Part shown: positions 1-5,542 of the stretch, piece by piece
Layout: every line of letters starts with the position of its first letter
How positions within the stretch are numbered: position 1 is the stretch's first letter
Source: an uncultured Intestinimonas sp.
Lineage (GTDB): Bacteria; Bacillota_A; Clostridia; Oscillospirales; Oscillospiraceae
Assembly (NCBI GenBank): GCA_958435885.1
Contig: CAUBHZ010000072.1
Coordinates: 1-7,694 of the forward strand
Reading direction: 5' to 3'
DNA length: 7,694 nt
The notes under the pieces: generated by a model
Told to the model about the DNA's origin: nothing
The model's database searches: none
The model's input: only the letters and a program-made list of their open reading frames with translations
Made by a program: the position numbers and the translations under genes

Positions 1-40
1 GCAGGGCAGTGGCCGCCACAGGGCGTAACGTCCGCATCAT
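1..40 (-). CDS. 5' end of a divergent gene, probably with a signal peptide (partial)
   Basis: Read on the minus strand, an ATG-ATG pair at 40-35 opens a frame giving MMRTLRPVAATAL before the window ends. A GGAGG Shine-Dalgarno lies at 52-48 with a 7-nt gap to the first ATG. Two arginines followed by a small, hydrophobic run look like the start of a signal peptide or membrane anchor, but 13 residues cannot identify a family. The gene would be transcribed divergently from citrate synthase, and the roughly 120 bp between the two starts would hold both promoters. I see no good promoter for this leftward gene. The call rests on the start codon, the ribosome binding site and the absence of a stop. 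Confidence 0.5.
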   Translation of the reverse strand, partial: MMRTLRPVAATAL

Positions 41-97
41 TTTCCAACCTCCACGGCCAAAAGGGCCTTTTCATGGTGTAAAGGACTGCTTTCTCGC

Positions 98-126
98 TTG
101 ACGGAGCGGCACCCAGGGCGTAAAAT
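98..126 (+). promoter_or_regulatory. Sigma-A promoter of the citrate synthase operon
   Basis: A -35 box TTGACG (98-103) and a -10 box TAAAAT (121-126) are separated by exactly 17 nt, each one mismatch from consensus. Transcription would start near 133, giving a leader of about 26 nt, too short for a riboswitch. The ribosome binding site GAGGGGGG is at 144-151. Confidence 0.75.
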
Positions 127-158
127 GTAGGATAATACTTTTTGAGGGGGGACCCGCC

Positions 159-1523
159 ATGTCCGGAGCGACACATTCCCAGGACTTTATCCAGAGTCTA
201 TGCGGCGAATTTCAGAAGCATAACTACATCGATCCCAGCTACTATGAGCACATTGACGTCAAGCGGGGGCTCCGGAACGCCGACGGCACCGGCGTTATGG
301 CGGGCATCACCCAGATCGGCAACGTCCAGGGCTACTACATCCAGGACGGTGAGCGCGTCCCCATGGAGGGCCGGCTCATCTACCGGGGCATCAACGTGGA
401 GGAGCTGATCCACGGCTTCACCTCCGAGGGCCGCTTCGGCTTCGAGGAGACCGCCTACCTCCTGCTCTTCGGCGCCCTGCCCACCCGGCAGCAGCTCTCC
501 GACTTCAACACCGTTCTCTCCCAGCTCCGTCCCCTGCCGGTGAACTTCACCGAGGACATGATCCTCAAGGCGCCGGGCCGGGACATCATGAACCGGCTGG
601 GCCGGTGCATCCTGGCCCTCTACTGCTATGACGACGCCCCCGAGGACCACTCCCTGGAGAACGAGCTCCGCCAGGCCCTCCAGCTGGTGGCCCGGTGCCC
701 CATGATCGTGGCCCACTCCTACGCCGCCAAGCGCCACTACTTCGACAACGACTCCCTCTACCTCCACCGGCCCCAGGAGGGGCTCTCCTTCGCCCAGAAC
801 TTCCTCTACGCCATCCGCCACGACAACCGCTTCACCGAGCAGGAGGCCAAGGTGCTGGACCTGTGCATGGTCCTCCACGCCGAGCACGGCGGCGGCAACA
901 ACTCCGCCTTCTCCTGCCGGGTCCTCTCCTCCTCCGGCACCGACATCTACGCCGCCATCTCGGCGGCCGTGGGCTCCCTGAAGGGTCCCCGCCACGGCGG
1001 CGCCAACAAGAAGGTCATGGAGATGTTCCGCTACATCCAGGAGGGGGTCTCCGACTGGACCGACGACGGCCAGGTGAAGGACTTCCTCCTGCGCCTGCTC
1101 AAGCGGGAGGCCGGCGACCGCAGCGGCCTGGTCTACGGCATGGGCCACGCCATCTATACCCTCTCCGACCCCCGGGCCAAGCTCCTCAAGCAGTTCGCCC
1201 GCGGCCTGGCCGAGGAGGCCCACATGGTGGAGGAATTCCAGCTGGTGGAGTCGGTGGAGCGGCTGGCTCCCGAGGTCATCAACGGCGTCCGGGGGCAGAA
1301 CAAGCCTGTCTGCGCCAATCTGGACCTCTATTCCGGCCTGGTCTACAAGATGCTGGGCATCCCCGAGGAGCTCTACACTCCCCTCTTCGCCATGGCCCGC
1401 ATGGTGGGCTGGTGCGCTCACCGGCTGGAGGAGGTCTTCAACCCCGGCAACAAGATCATCCGCCCGGCCTACAAGGCAGTGGCGCCCATGCAGCCCTTCG
1501 TCCCCCTGGACCAGCGGGGCTGA
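159..1523 (+). CDS. gltA: Citrate synthase (Si-type fold)
   Basis: This 454-residue enzyme condenses oxaloacetate with acetyl-CoA to citrate in the cytoplasm. The catalytic residues are recognisable: His243 in AEHGGGN, His330 in GMGHAIY followed by DPR (337-339), and Asp389 in NLDLYSG. The conserved GPRHGGAN segment is at 276-283 and AHRLEE, with an expected substrate arginine Arg422, at 420-425. The signature usually has F, Y, A or V where Met328 sits, a mild deviation. The N-terminus (about 1-50) is longer than in typical short citrate synthases but matches the GAG-rich start at ATG 159, which has a GAGGGGGG ribosome binding site 7 nt upstream. No aconitase or isocitrate dehydrogenase is adjacent. 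In clostridia with incomplete TCA cycles this enzyme generally feeds 2-oxoglutarate and glutamate synthesis, which is an inference here. 2-Methylcitrate synthase activity cannot be excluded from sequence. Confidence 0.96.
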   Translation: MSGATHSQDFIQSLCGEFQKHNYIDPSYYEHIDVKRGLRNADGTGVMAGITQIGNVQGYYIQDGERVPMEGRLIYRGINVEELIHGFTSEGRFGFEETAYLLLFGALPTRQQLSDFNTVLSQLRPLPVNFTEDMILKAPGRDIMNRLGRCILALYCYDDAPEDHSLENELRQALQLVARCPMIVAHSYAAKRHYFDNDSLYLHRPQEGLSFAQNFLYAIRHDNRFTEQEAKVLDLCMVLHAEHGGGNNSAFSCRVLSSSGTDIYAAISAAVGSLKGPRHGGANKKVMEMFRYIQEGVSDWTDDGQVKDFLLRLLKREAGDRSGLVYGMGHAIYTLSDPRAKLLKQFARGLAEEAHMVEEFQLVESVERLAPEVINGVRGQNKPVCANLDLYSGLVYKMLGIPEELYTPLFAMARMVGWCAHRLEEVFNPGNKIIRPAYKAVAPMQPFVPLDQRG

Positions 1524-1529
1524 CCCCTC

Positions 1530-1547
1530 CGGGCCAAGGACGGCCCG
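1530..1547 (+). other. Short perfect hairpin between citrate synthase and the transporter
   Basis: CGGGCC (1530-1535) and GGCCCG (1542-1547) form a perfect 6-bp GC stem around a 6-nt loop, 7 nt after the citrate synthase stop. There is no T-tract (ATCACCACAC follows), so it is not a standard intrinsic terminator. It could stabilise the upstream mRNA 3' end or partly attenuate transcription, or be chance in GC-rich DNA. Confidence 0.35.
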
Positions 1548-1571
1548 ATCACCACACACAAGGAGGACCTC

Positions 1572-2885
1572 ATGTCCCACCACGAACACAAATTCACCTC
1601 CTCCGCCGGCGCCGTACTGGCCGCCGTGGGCTCCGCCGTCGGCATGGGCAACATCTGGCTCTTCCCCTACCGGGTGGGCCAGTACGGCGGCGGCGCCTTC
1701 CTCATCCCCTACTTCCTCTTCGTGGCCCTCTTCTCCTACGTGGGCCTCTCCGGCGAGTTCGCCTTCGGCCGCCTCACCGGCACCGGCGCACGGGGCTCCT
1801 TTGACTACGCCATGAAGTCCCGGGGCTGGAAGGGGGGCAGCATTCTGGGCATCCTCCCCCTGCTGGGCGTGCTGGGCATCGCCATCGGCTACTCCGTGGT
1901 GGTGGGCTGGGTCCTGCGCTACGCCGCCGGCTCCCTCACCGGCTCCCTCCTCAGCAGCCAGCCCGACGCCTACTTTGAACAGTTGGCCGTCTCCTTCGGC
2001 TCCGTCCCCTGGCACTTTCTCGTCATCGCCGCCACCGTGGCCATTCTGGTGCTGGGCGTGGCCGCCGGCATCGAGAAGATCAGCAAGTTCATGATGCCCG
2101 CCTTCTACGTGTTCTTCCTCATCATCGCCGTCCGGGTGGCCTTCCTCCCCGGGGCGGTGGAGGGCTACCGCTACCTGCTGGAGCCCGACTGGTCCTACCT
2201 CTTCAAGTTCGAAACCTGGGTCATGGCCATGGGCCAAGCCTTCTTCTCCCTGTCCATCAACGGCGCCGGCATGCTCATCTACGGAAGCTACATGAAGAAG
2301 TCGGAGAACATCATCCGCCAGTCGGTGATGACCGCCCTGCTGGACACCATGGCCGCCCTCCTCTCCGGCTTTGCCATCCTCCCCGCCGTCTTCGCCTTCG
2401 GCATCGCCCCCAACAGCGGTCCCTCCCTCATGTTCATCACCATCCCCCGGGTCTTTCAGCAGATGCCCGGCGGCCGCATCCTCGCCCTCTTCTTCTTCGT
2501 CTCCGTCCTCTTCGCCGGCATCACCTCCCTCATCAACATGCTGGAGGCGGTGGGCGAGTCCCTGAGCAAGGGCATCAAACTCCCCCGCAAGACCGCCATG
2601 ATCGTGGTGGGCTGCGTCACCTTCGCCGTCTCCCTCTTCCTGGAGTCCCTCCCCGCCATGGGCTCCTGGCTGGACGCCGTCACCATCTATATCGCCCCCT
2701 TCGGCGCCGTGCTGGCCGCCGTCATGATCTACTGGGTCCTGGGCCTCAAGGCCATCCGGGCCGAGCTCATGGAGGGCCGCACCCGCCCCCTCGGCCCGGC
2801 CTTCGGCTTCCTGGCCAAGTACGTCTACGTCTTCCTCTCCGCCGCCGTGCTGGTGCTGGGCATCGTCTACGGCGGCATCGGCTAG
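1572..2885 (+). CDS. Sodium-dependent amino-acid-type transporter, NSS/SNF family
   Basis: This 437-residue inner-membrane symporter belongs to the neurotransmitter:sodium symporter family with the LeuT fold. Hydrophobic segments run the length of the protein, and the length suits the shorter bacterial members described as having 11 rather than 12 membrane helices. Aligning by eye to LeuT, TM1 (about 13-33) carries the unwound GSAVGMGN motif with Ala22, Val23 and Asn27 in place as sodium ligands. Tyr107 matches the substrate-site tyrosine, FFSLS (224-228) is the TM6 break and AGITS (315-319) is the second sodium site. Asp258 falls where LeuT has Asn286. The extracellular-gate arginine is replaced by Leu30 (WLFPY), while its expected partner Asp368 is kept. 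AAGGAGG at 1560-1566 precedes ATG 1572. The gene lies 48 nt after citrate synthase with no terminator between them, so it is probably co-transcribed. The substrate is unknown; an amino acid is likely. Confidence 0.93.
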   Translation: MSHHEHKFTSSAGAVLAAVGSAVGMGNIWLFPYRVGQYGGGAFLIPYFLFVALFSYVGLSGEFAFGRLTGTGARGSFDYAMKSRGWKGGSILGILPLLGVLGIAIGYSVVVGWVLRYAAGSLTGSLLSSQPDAYFEQLAVSFGSVPWHFLVIAATVAILVLGVAAGIEKISKFMMPAFYVFFLIIAVRVAFLPGAVEGYRYLLEPDWSYLFKFETWVMAMGQAFFSLSINGAGMLIYGSYMKKSENIIRQSVMTALLDTMAALLSGFAILPAVFAFGIAPNSGPSLMFITIPRVFQQMPGGRILALFFFVSVLFAGITSLINMLEAVGESLSKGIKLPRKTAMIVVGCVTFAVSLFLESLPAMGSWLDAVTIYIAPFGAVLAAVMIYWVLGLKAIRAELMEGRTRPLGPAFGFLAKYVYVFLSAAVLVLGIVYGGIG

Positions 2886-2889
2886 GAGG
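2884..2889 (+). promoter_or_regulatory. RlmA ribosome binding site overlapping the transporter stop
   Basis: AGGAGG at 2884-2889 includes the last two bases of the transporter TAG stop (2883-2885) and sits 5 nt before ATG 2895. Ribosomes terminating on the transporter would stand on this site, suggesting translational coupling. It also fixes the RlmA start. Confidence 0.75.
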
Positions 2890-2894
2890 CGCCC

Positions 2895-3722
2895 ATGAGT
2901 CTCTTCCGCTGTCCTCTGTGCGCCTCCCCCCTGACCCGGACGGACAAAACCTACACCTGCCCCAAGGGCCACAGCTTCGACCGGGCCAGGGAGGGCTACG
3001 TCCACCTCCTCCCCGCCAATCAGAAGCACGCCAAGGACCCCGGCGACGACAAGGAGATGGCCGCCGCCCGGAACCGCTTCCTCTCCGGCGGGTGGTACGC
3101 CCCCCTGCGGGAGGCCCTGTGCCGCCTGGCCCTCACCTACGCCCCCGCCGGGGCGGCGGTGCTGGACGCCGGCTGCGGCGAGGGCTACTACACCGCCGGC
3201 GTCTACGCCGCTCTGTCTGAAACCGGTCAGGTGGGACAGATGGCCGGGGTGGACCTGTCAAAACCCTCCCTGCGGTGGGCGGCCCGGCGGGAGAAGGCAG
3301 TGGAGTTTGCCGTGGCCTCGGTCTACCACCTGCCGGTGGCGGACGCCTCGGTGGACCTCCTCCTCAACTGCTTCTCCCCCCTGGCCCTGGACGAGTTCCG
3401 CCGGGTCCTGCGCCCCGGCGGGGTCTACCTCTACGTGGTGCCCGCGGCCCGGCACCTGTGGGAGCTCAAGGAGGTCCTTTACGACAGGCCCTACCTCAAC
3501 AAGGAGGAGGACATCCCCTACGAGGGCTTCTCCTACCTGGAGGTGGTACCGGTGGAGGCGACCCTGGACCTCCCCGACCGGGACACCATCCGGGACCTCT
3601 TCTCCATGACCCCCTACCGGTGGAAGACCCCCAAGGCCGGCGCCGCCCGGCTGGAAGGTCTGGACCGGCTCACCGTCACCGCCGCCTTCCGGGTCCACGT
3701 TTTCCGGCGGGAACCGGCGTGA
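2895..3722 (+). CDS. rlmA: 23S rRNA (guanine-N1)-methyltransferase RlmA
   Basis: This 275-residue SAM-dependent enzyme methylates N1 of a guanine in hairpin 35 of 23S rRNA. The N-terminal zinc finger has ligands Cys6, Cys9, Cys22 and His26 (CPLC...CPKGH). It is followed by the family hallmark REGYVHLLP (32-40) and KDPGDDKEM (47-55). The Rossmann methyltransferase core has SAM motif I LDAGCGEGYYT (90-100) and motif II GVDLSK (118-123). The late family motif SMTPYRW is at 237-243. Length and layout match E. coli RlmA (269 residues). In the established division, Gram-negative RlmA(I) targets G745 and Gram-positive RlmA(II)/TlrB targets G748, the latter affecting tylosin and telithromycin response. 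G748 is therefore more likely here, by inference. It is the third gene behind the citrate synthase promoter, 9 nt from the transporter, with no functional link evident. Confidence 0.94.
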   Translation: MSLFRCPLCASPLTRTDKTYTCPKGHSFDRAREGYVHLLPANQKHAKDPGDDKEMAAARNRFLSGGWYAPLREALCRLALTYAPAGAAVLDAGCGEGYYTAGVYAALSETGQVGQMAGVDLSKPSLRWAARREKAVEFAVASVYHLPVADASVDLLLNCFSPLALDEFRRVLRPGGVYLYVVPAARHLWELKEVLYDRPYLNKEEDIPYEGFSYLEVVPVEATLDLPDRDTIRDLFSMTPYRWKTPKAGAARLEGLDRLTVTAAFRVHVFRREPA

Positions 3723-3726
3723 TCGG

Positions 3727-3755
3727 TTGCAATTTCCCCCTTTACGTGATATATT
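3727..3755 (+). promoter_or_regulatory. Promoter of the DEAD-box helicase gene
   Basis: A -35 TTGCAA (3727-3732), a 17-nt spacer and a -10 TATATT (3750-3755) are preceded by TG at 3747-3748, giving an extended -10 (TGaTATATT). Transcription should begin near 3762, so the helicase mRNA would carry about 118 nt of leader. A weaker overlapping pair (TTTACG 3741-3746, TAAACA 3764-3769) also exists. Confidence 0.65.
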
Positions 3756-3782
3756 GGCAGCATTAAACATGATTTGAGGTCG

Positions 3783-3856
3783 CGCCTTGGAAAAAGGGCG
3801 TTTGGGTGCGGGACCGGCGTTCCGCTTGCCTGTGGGAGACCTTGGATCAGGCAGGC
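3783..3856 (+). promoter_or_regulatory. Structured 5' leader of the helicase mRNA: consecutive stem-loops
   Basis: Three stems can be drawn by eye. P1 pairs CGCCTT (3783-3788) with AGGGCG (3795-3800) around a GGAAAA loop. P2 pairs GCGGGA (3808-3813) with TTCCGC (3820-3825) around CCGGCG. P3 pairs GCTTGCCTG (3824-3832) with CAGGCAGGC (3848-3856), nine pairs including one G-U, around a 15-nt loop. P2 and P3 share bases 3824-3825, so they either stack with a shortened P3 or compete. There is no T-tract, so this is not a terminator. The ribosome binding site at 3862-3870 lies just 3' of P3. I do not recognise it as a named riboswitch class. Function is inferred: control or autoregulation of an RNA helicase. 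Confidence 0.4.
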
Positions 3857-3861
3857 TGAAC

Positions 3862-3870
3862 AGGAAAGGA
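3862..3870 (+). promoter_or_regulatory. Ribosome binding site that fixes the helicase start
   Basis: AGGAAAGGA lies 9 nt before ATG 3880. The frame stays open upstream to a TTG at 3787, but that start has no Shine-Dalgarno, lies inside the predicted leader and would add 31 residues unlike any helicase N-terminus. Confidence 0.75.
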
Positions 3871-3879
3871 ACATCACCC

Positions 3880-5061
3880 ATGGAAATCAACGGCGAGCAG
3901 GTAAACGAAGTCGTCCGCTACGACCAGCTGGGGCTCTCCCCGGAGATCATGCGGGCGCTGGACAAGAAGGGCTACGTCCAGGCCACCCCCGTCCAGGGCG
4001 GCGCCATCCCCTACTTTATGGAGTGGAAGGACGTCATCGCCAAGGCCCCCACCGGCACCGGCAAGACCTTTGCCTTCGGCATCCCCATGGTGGAGCACAT
4101 CGACCCGGAAAACGACGCCATTCAGGGCCTGGTGCTGGCCCCCACCCGGGAGCTGGCCATCCAGATCATGAACGAGCTGCGGGACCTCTGCGAGTTCAAG
4201 GAGGGGGTCCGGGCGGTGGTCCTTTACGGCGGGCAGCCCATCGATCGGCAGATCAACCAGCTCAAGAAGCGCCCCCAGATCGTGGTGGCCACCCCGGGCC
4301 GGCTCATGGACCACATGAAGCGGCGCACCGTCCGGCTGGACCAGGTCCAGACCGTGGTGCTGGACGAGGCCGACCGGATGCTGGACATGGGCTTCATCCA
4401 CGACGTCACCCGCATCCTGGACCAGATCAAGCACCGCCGGAACATGGGCATGTTCTCGGCCACCATCTCCCGGGAGGTCATGGACATCTCCTGGGTGTAC
4501 CAGCGGGACCCGGTGGAGATCATCGTCCGGCCCGACGAGCAGAACAAGCCCGACATCCAGCAGTACCGCATCGACGTGGACCGGAACGAGAAGGCGGAGA
4601 TCACCGCCCGTATCCTGGACGCCGCCGGCTATGAGCGGGCCATCGCCTTCTGCAACACCAAGAACATGACCGACCGGCTCACCGGCCTGCTGCGCATGCG
4701 GGGCATCACCTGCGAGGCCATCCACGGCGACATCCAGCAGTCGGTGCGGGAGAAGACCCTGGGCAAGTTCCGCCGGGGGGAGCTCCGGGTGCTGGTGGCC
4801 ACCGACGTGGCCGCCCGCGGTCTGGACATCGACGACGTGGACGTGGTCTTCAACTACGACGTCCCCGACGAGACCGAGTACTACGTCCACCGCATCGGCC
4901 GAACCGGCCGGGCCAAGCGCCACGGCGTGGCCTACACCCTGGTGTCCACCATCACCGAGGCCCTGCGCATGGACGACATCCAGAAGATCACCAGAAACGA
5001 AGTCCACCGCCTCAAGTACGAAAAGGGCACCCTCCTGGACCTGGAGGAGGAGCAGAAGTAA
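3880..5061 (+). CDS. DEAD-box ATP-dependent RNA helicase
   Basis: This 393-residue cytoplasmic protein unwinds RNA duplexes using ATP. All core motifs are present: aromatic Tyr14 and Gln39 of the Q motif, motif I APTGTGKT (56-63), Ia PTREL (88-92), Ib TPGR (138-141), II DEAD (162-165) and III SAT (193-195). The second RecA domain follows with ATDVAARGLDI (308-318) and motif VI HRIGRTGR (337-344). It ends about 50 residues after motif VI, so it is essentially the two RecA domains plus a short acidic, charged tail (EKGTLLDLEEEQK). It lacks the long basic C-terminal RNA-binding extension of CshA, DbpA or DeaD-type proteins, so I give no gene symbol. Likely roles are ribosome assembly, mRNA turnover or cold adaptation; substrate choice would need a partner or the core itself. 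It has its own promoter and an unusually long leader. Confidence 0.95.
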   Translation: MEINGEQVNEVVRYDQLGLSPEIMRALDKKGYVQATPVQGGAIPYFMEWKDVIAKAPTGTGKTFAFGIPMVEHIDPENDAIQGLVLAPTRELAIQIMNELRDLCEFKEGVRAVVLYGGQPIDRQINQLKKRPQIVVATPGRLMDHMKRRTVRLDQVQTVVLDEADRMLDMGFIHDVTRILDQIKHRRNMGMFSATISREVMDISWVYQRDPVEIIVRPDEQNKPDIQQYRIDVDRNEKAEITARILDAAGYERAIAFCNTKNMTDRLTGLLRMRGITCEAIHGDIQQSVREKTLGKFRRGELRVLVATDVAARGLDIDDVDVVFNYDVPDETEYYVHRIGRTGRAKRHGVAYTLVSTITEALRMDDIQKITRNEVHRLKYEKGTLLDLEEEQK

Positions 5062-5119
5062 GGGACGGACGGTTCTAATCAATTTTTAAGATTTCTGCAA
5101 AGATTTTTTCATGTGAATC

Positions 5120-5128
5120 TGGCATACT
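5120..5128 (+). promoter_or_regulatory. Weak extended -10 promoter candidate for the PspC gene
   Basis: The helicase-PspC gap (5062-5153) is strikingly AT-rich against the surrounding coding DNA. It contains TGgCATACT at 5120-5128, an extended -10 with CATACT matching TATAAT at 4 of 6. No -35 is visible at the proper spacing. The same TGnCATACT core recurs at 5445-5453. A predicted start near 5135 would leave almost no leader before the ribosome binding site at 5139. Confidence 0.3.
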
Positions 5129-5153
5129 AGGGACAGATAAGGAGGGGCCAACT

Positions 5154-5366
5154 ATGGATGAACCGAAGAGACTCTACCGCACGGAACACGGCGCCGCCAT
5201 GCTCTGCGGCGTGTGCGGCGGCATCGCCGAATACTTCAGCATCGATCCCAGTATCGTCCGCCTGCTGTGGGCGGCCCTGGTGATCTTGGGCGGCACCGGC
5301 ATCCTGCTCTATATCATCGCCGCCATCATCCTGCCCAGGAAGAGCCAGATCTACCCCGGCTATTGA
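5154..5366 (+). CDS. Small PspC-domain membrane protein
   Basis: This 70-residue protein is almost entirely one PspC domain. It has KRLYRTEHGAAMLCGVCGG (5-23), the typical basic start with a Gly-rich turn, then AEYFSIDPSIVRLLW (25-39) and one hydrophobic helix (about 37-61) ending in LPRKSQ. PspC proteins in Proteobacteria belong to the phage-shock membrane-stress response. Stand-alone small homologues are common in Gram-positives, where their role is poorly defined. No pspA or liaIH-like partner is present in this window, so membrane-stress function is inference from the domain. AAGGAGG at 5139-5145 lies 8 nt before ATG 5154. A strong terminator 16 nt after the stop ends the transcript. Confidence 0.88.
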   Translation: MDEPKRLYRTEHGAAMLCGVCGGIAEYFSIDPSIVRLLWAALVILGGTGILLYIIAAIILPRKSQIYPGY

Positions 5367-5382
5367 CGGGTCACAGTCCGCC

Positions 5383-5413
5383 AGCCGCGCTCCATAAAGG
5401 AGCGCGGCTTTTT
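5383..5413 (+). terminator. Strong rho-independent terminator after the PspC gene
   Basis: AGCCGCGCTCC (5383-5393) and GGAGCGCGGCT (5399-5409) form a perfect 11-bp GC-rich stem with a 5-nt ATAAA loop. The T-run TTTTT spans 5409-5413, followed by CCGTTTT. This is the first convincing terminator in the window and closes the run of genes that starts at citrate synthase. Confidence 0.92.
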
Positions 5414-5478
5414 CCGTTTTCAGGGTTTAGGCCGTGACCTTTTGTGCCATACTGGAAAACAGGCCCAGAAACAAACCC

Positions 5479-5507
5479 TTGCGCGATCTTTTCCGCCGTG
5501 ATAAACT
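5479..5507 (+). promoter_or_regulatory. Promoter of the DUF2156-GNAT operon
   Basis: TTGCGC (5479-5484), a 17-nt spacer and TAAACT (5502-5507) are seen, with TGa immediately before the -10, giving an extended -10. Transcription would start near 5514, leaving a leader of about 29 nt. A second candidate, TGcCATACT at 5445-5453, lacks a good -35. Confidence 0.5.
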
Positions 5508-5542
5508 GCTTTCAAAGAATACCCAAGGAGTTATCATTTACC

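Noticed and set aside
55..71. GGCC-AAAAG-GGCC hairpin followed by TTTT as a terminator upstream of citrate synthase
   Set aside because: The stem is 4 bp, it lies between two divergent gene starts and nothing visible ends there.
198..3029. A 943-codon open frame on the minus strand across citrate synthase and the transporter
   Set aside because: It is antisense to two clear genes. Its translation is low-complexity Gly/Glu/Asp/His/Val-rich, as expected when a GC-rich gene with G/C third positions is read backwards. Similar long shadows occur at 3874-5082 and 5534-7435.
3712..3728. AACCG/CGGTT inverted repeat at the end of rlmA as a terminator
   Set aside because: It is only 5 bp with no T-tract, and it overlaps both the stop codon and the -35 of the helicase promoter.
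3787..3879. N-terminal extension of the helicase from a TTG start
   Set aside because: No ribosome binding site lies before the TTG. The added 31 residues do not look like helicase, and a good AGGAAAGGA precedes ATG 3880.
5119..5131. Sigma-54 promoter before the PspC gene (TGGCA)
   Set aside because: The required GC element at -12 (TTGC) is missing at the correct spacing.
5444..5542. N-terminal extension of the DUF2156 protein from a GTG start
   Set aside because: The stretch contains the likely promoter, has no ribosome binding site at 5444 and encodes no family sequence. AAGGAG supports ATG 5543.
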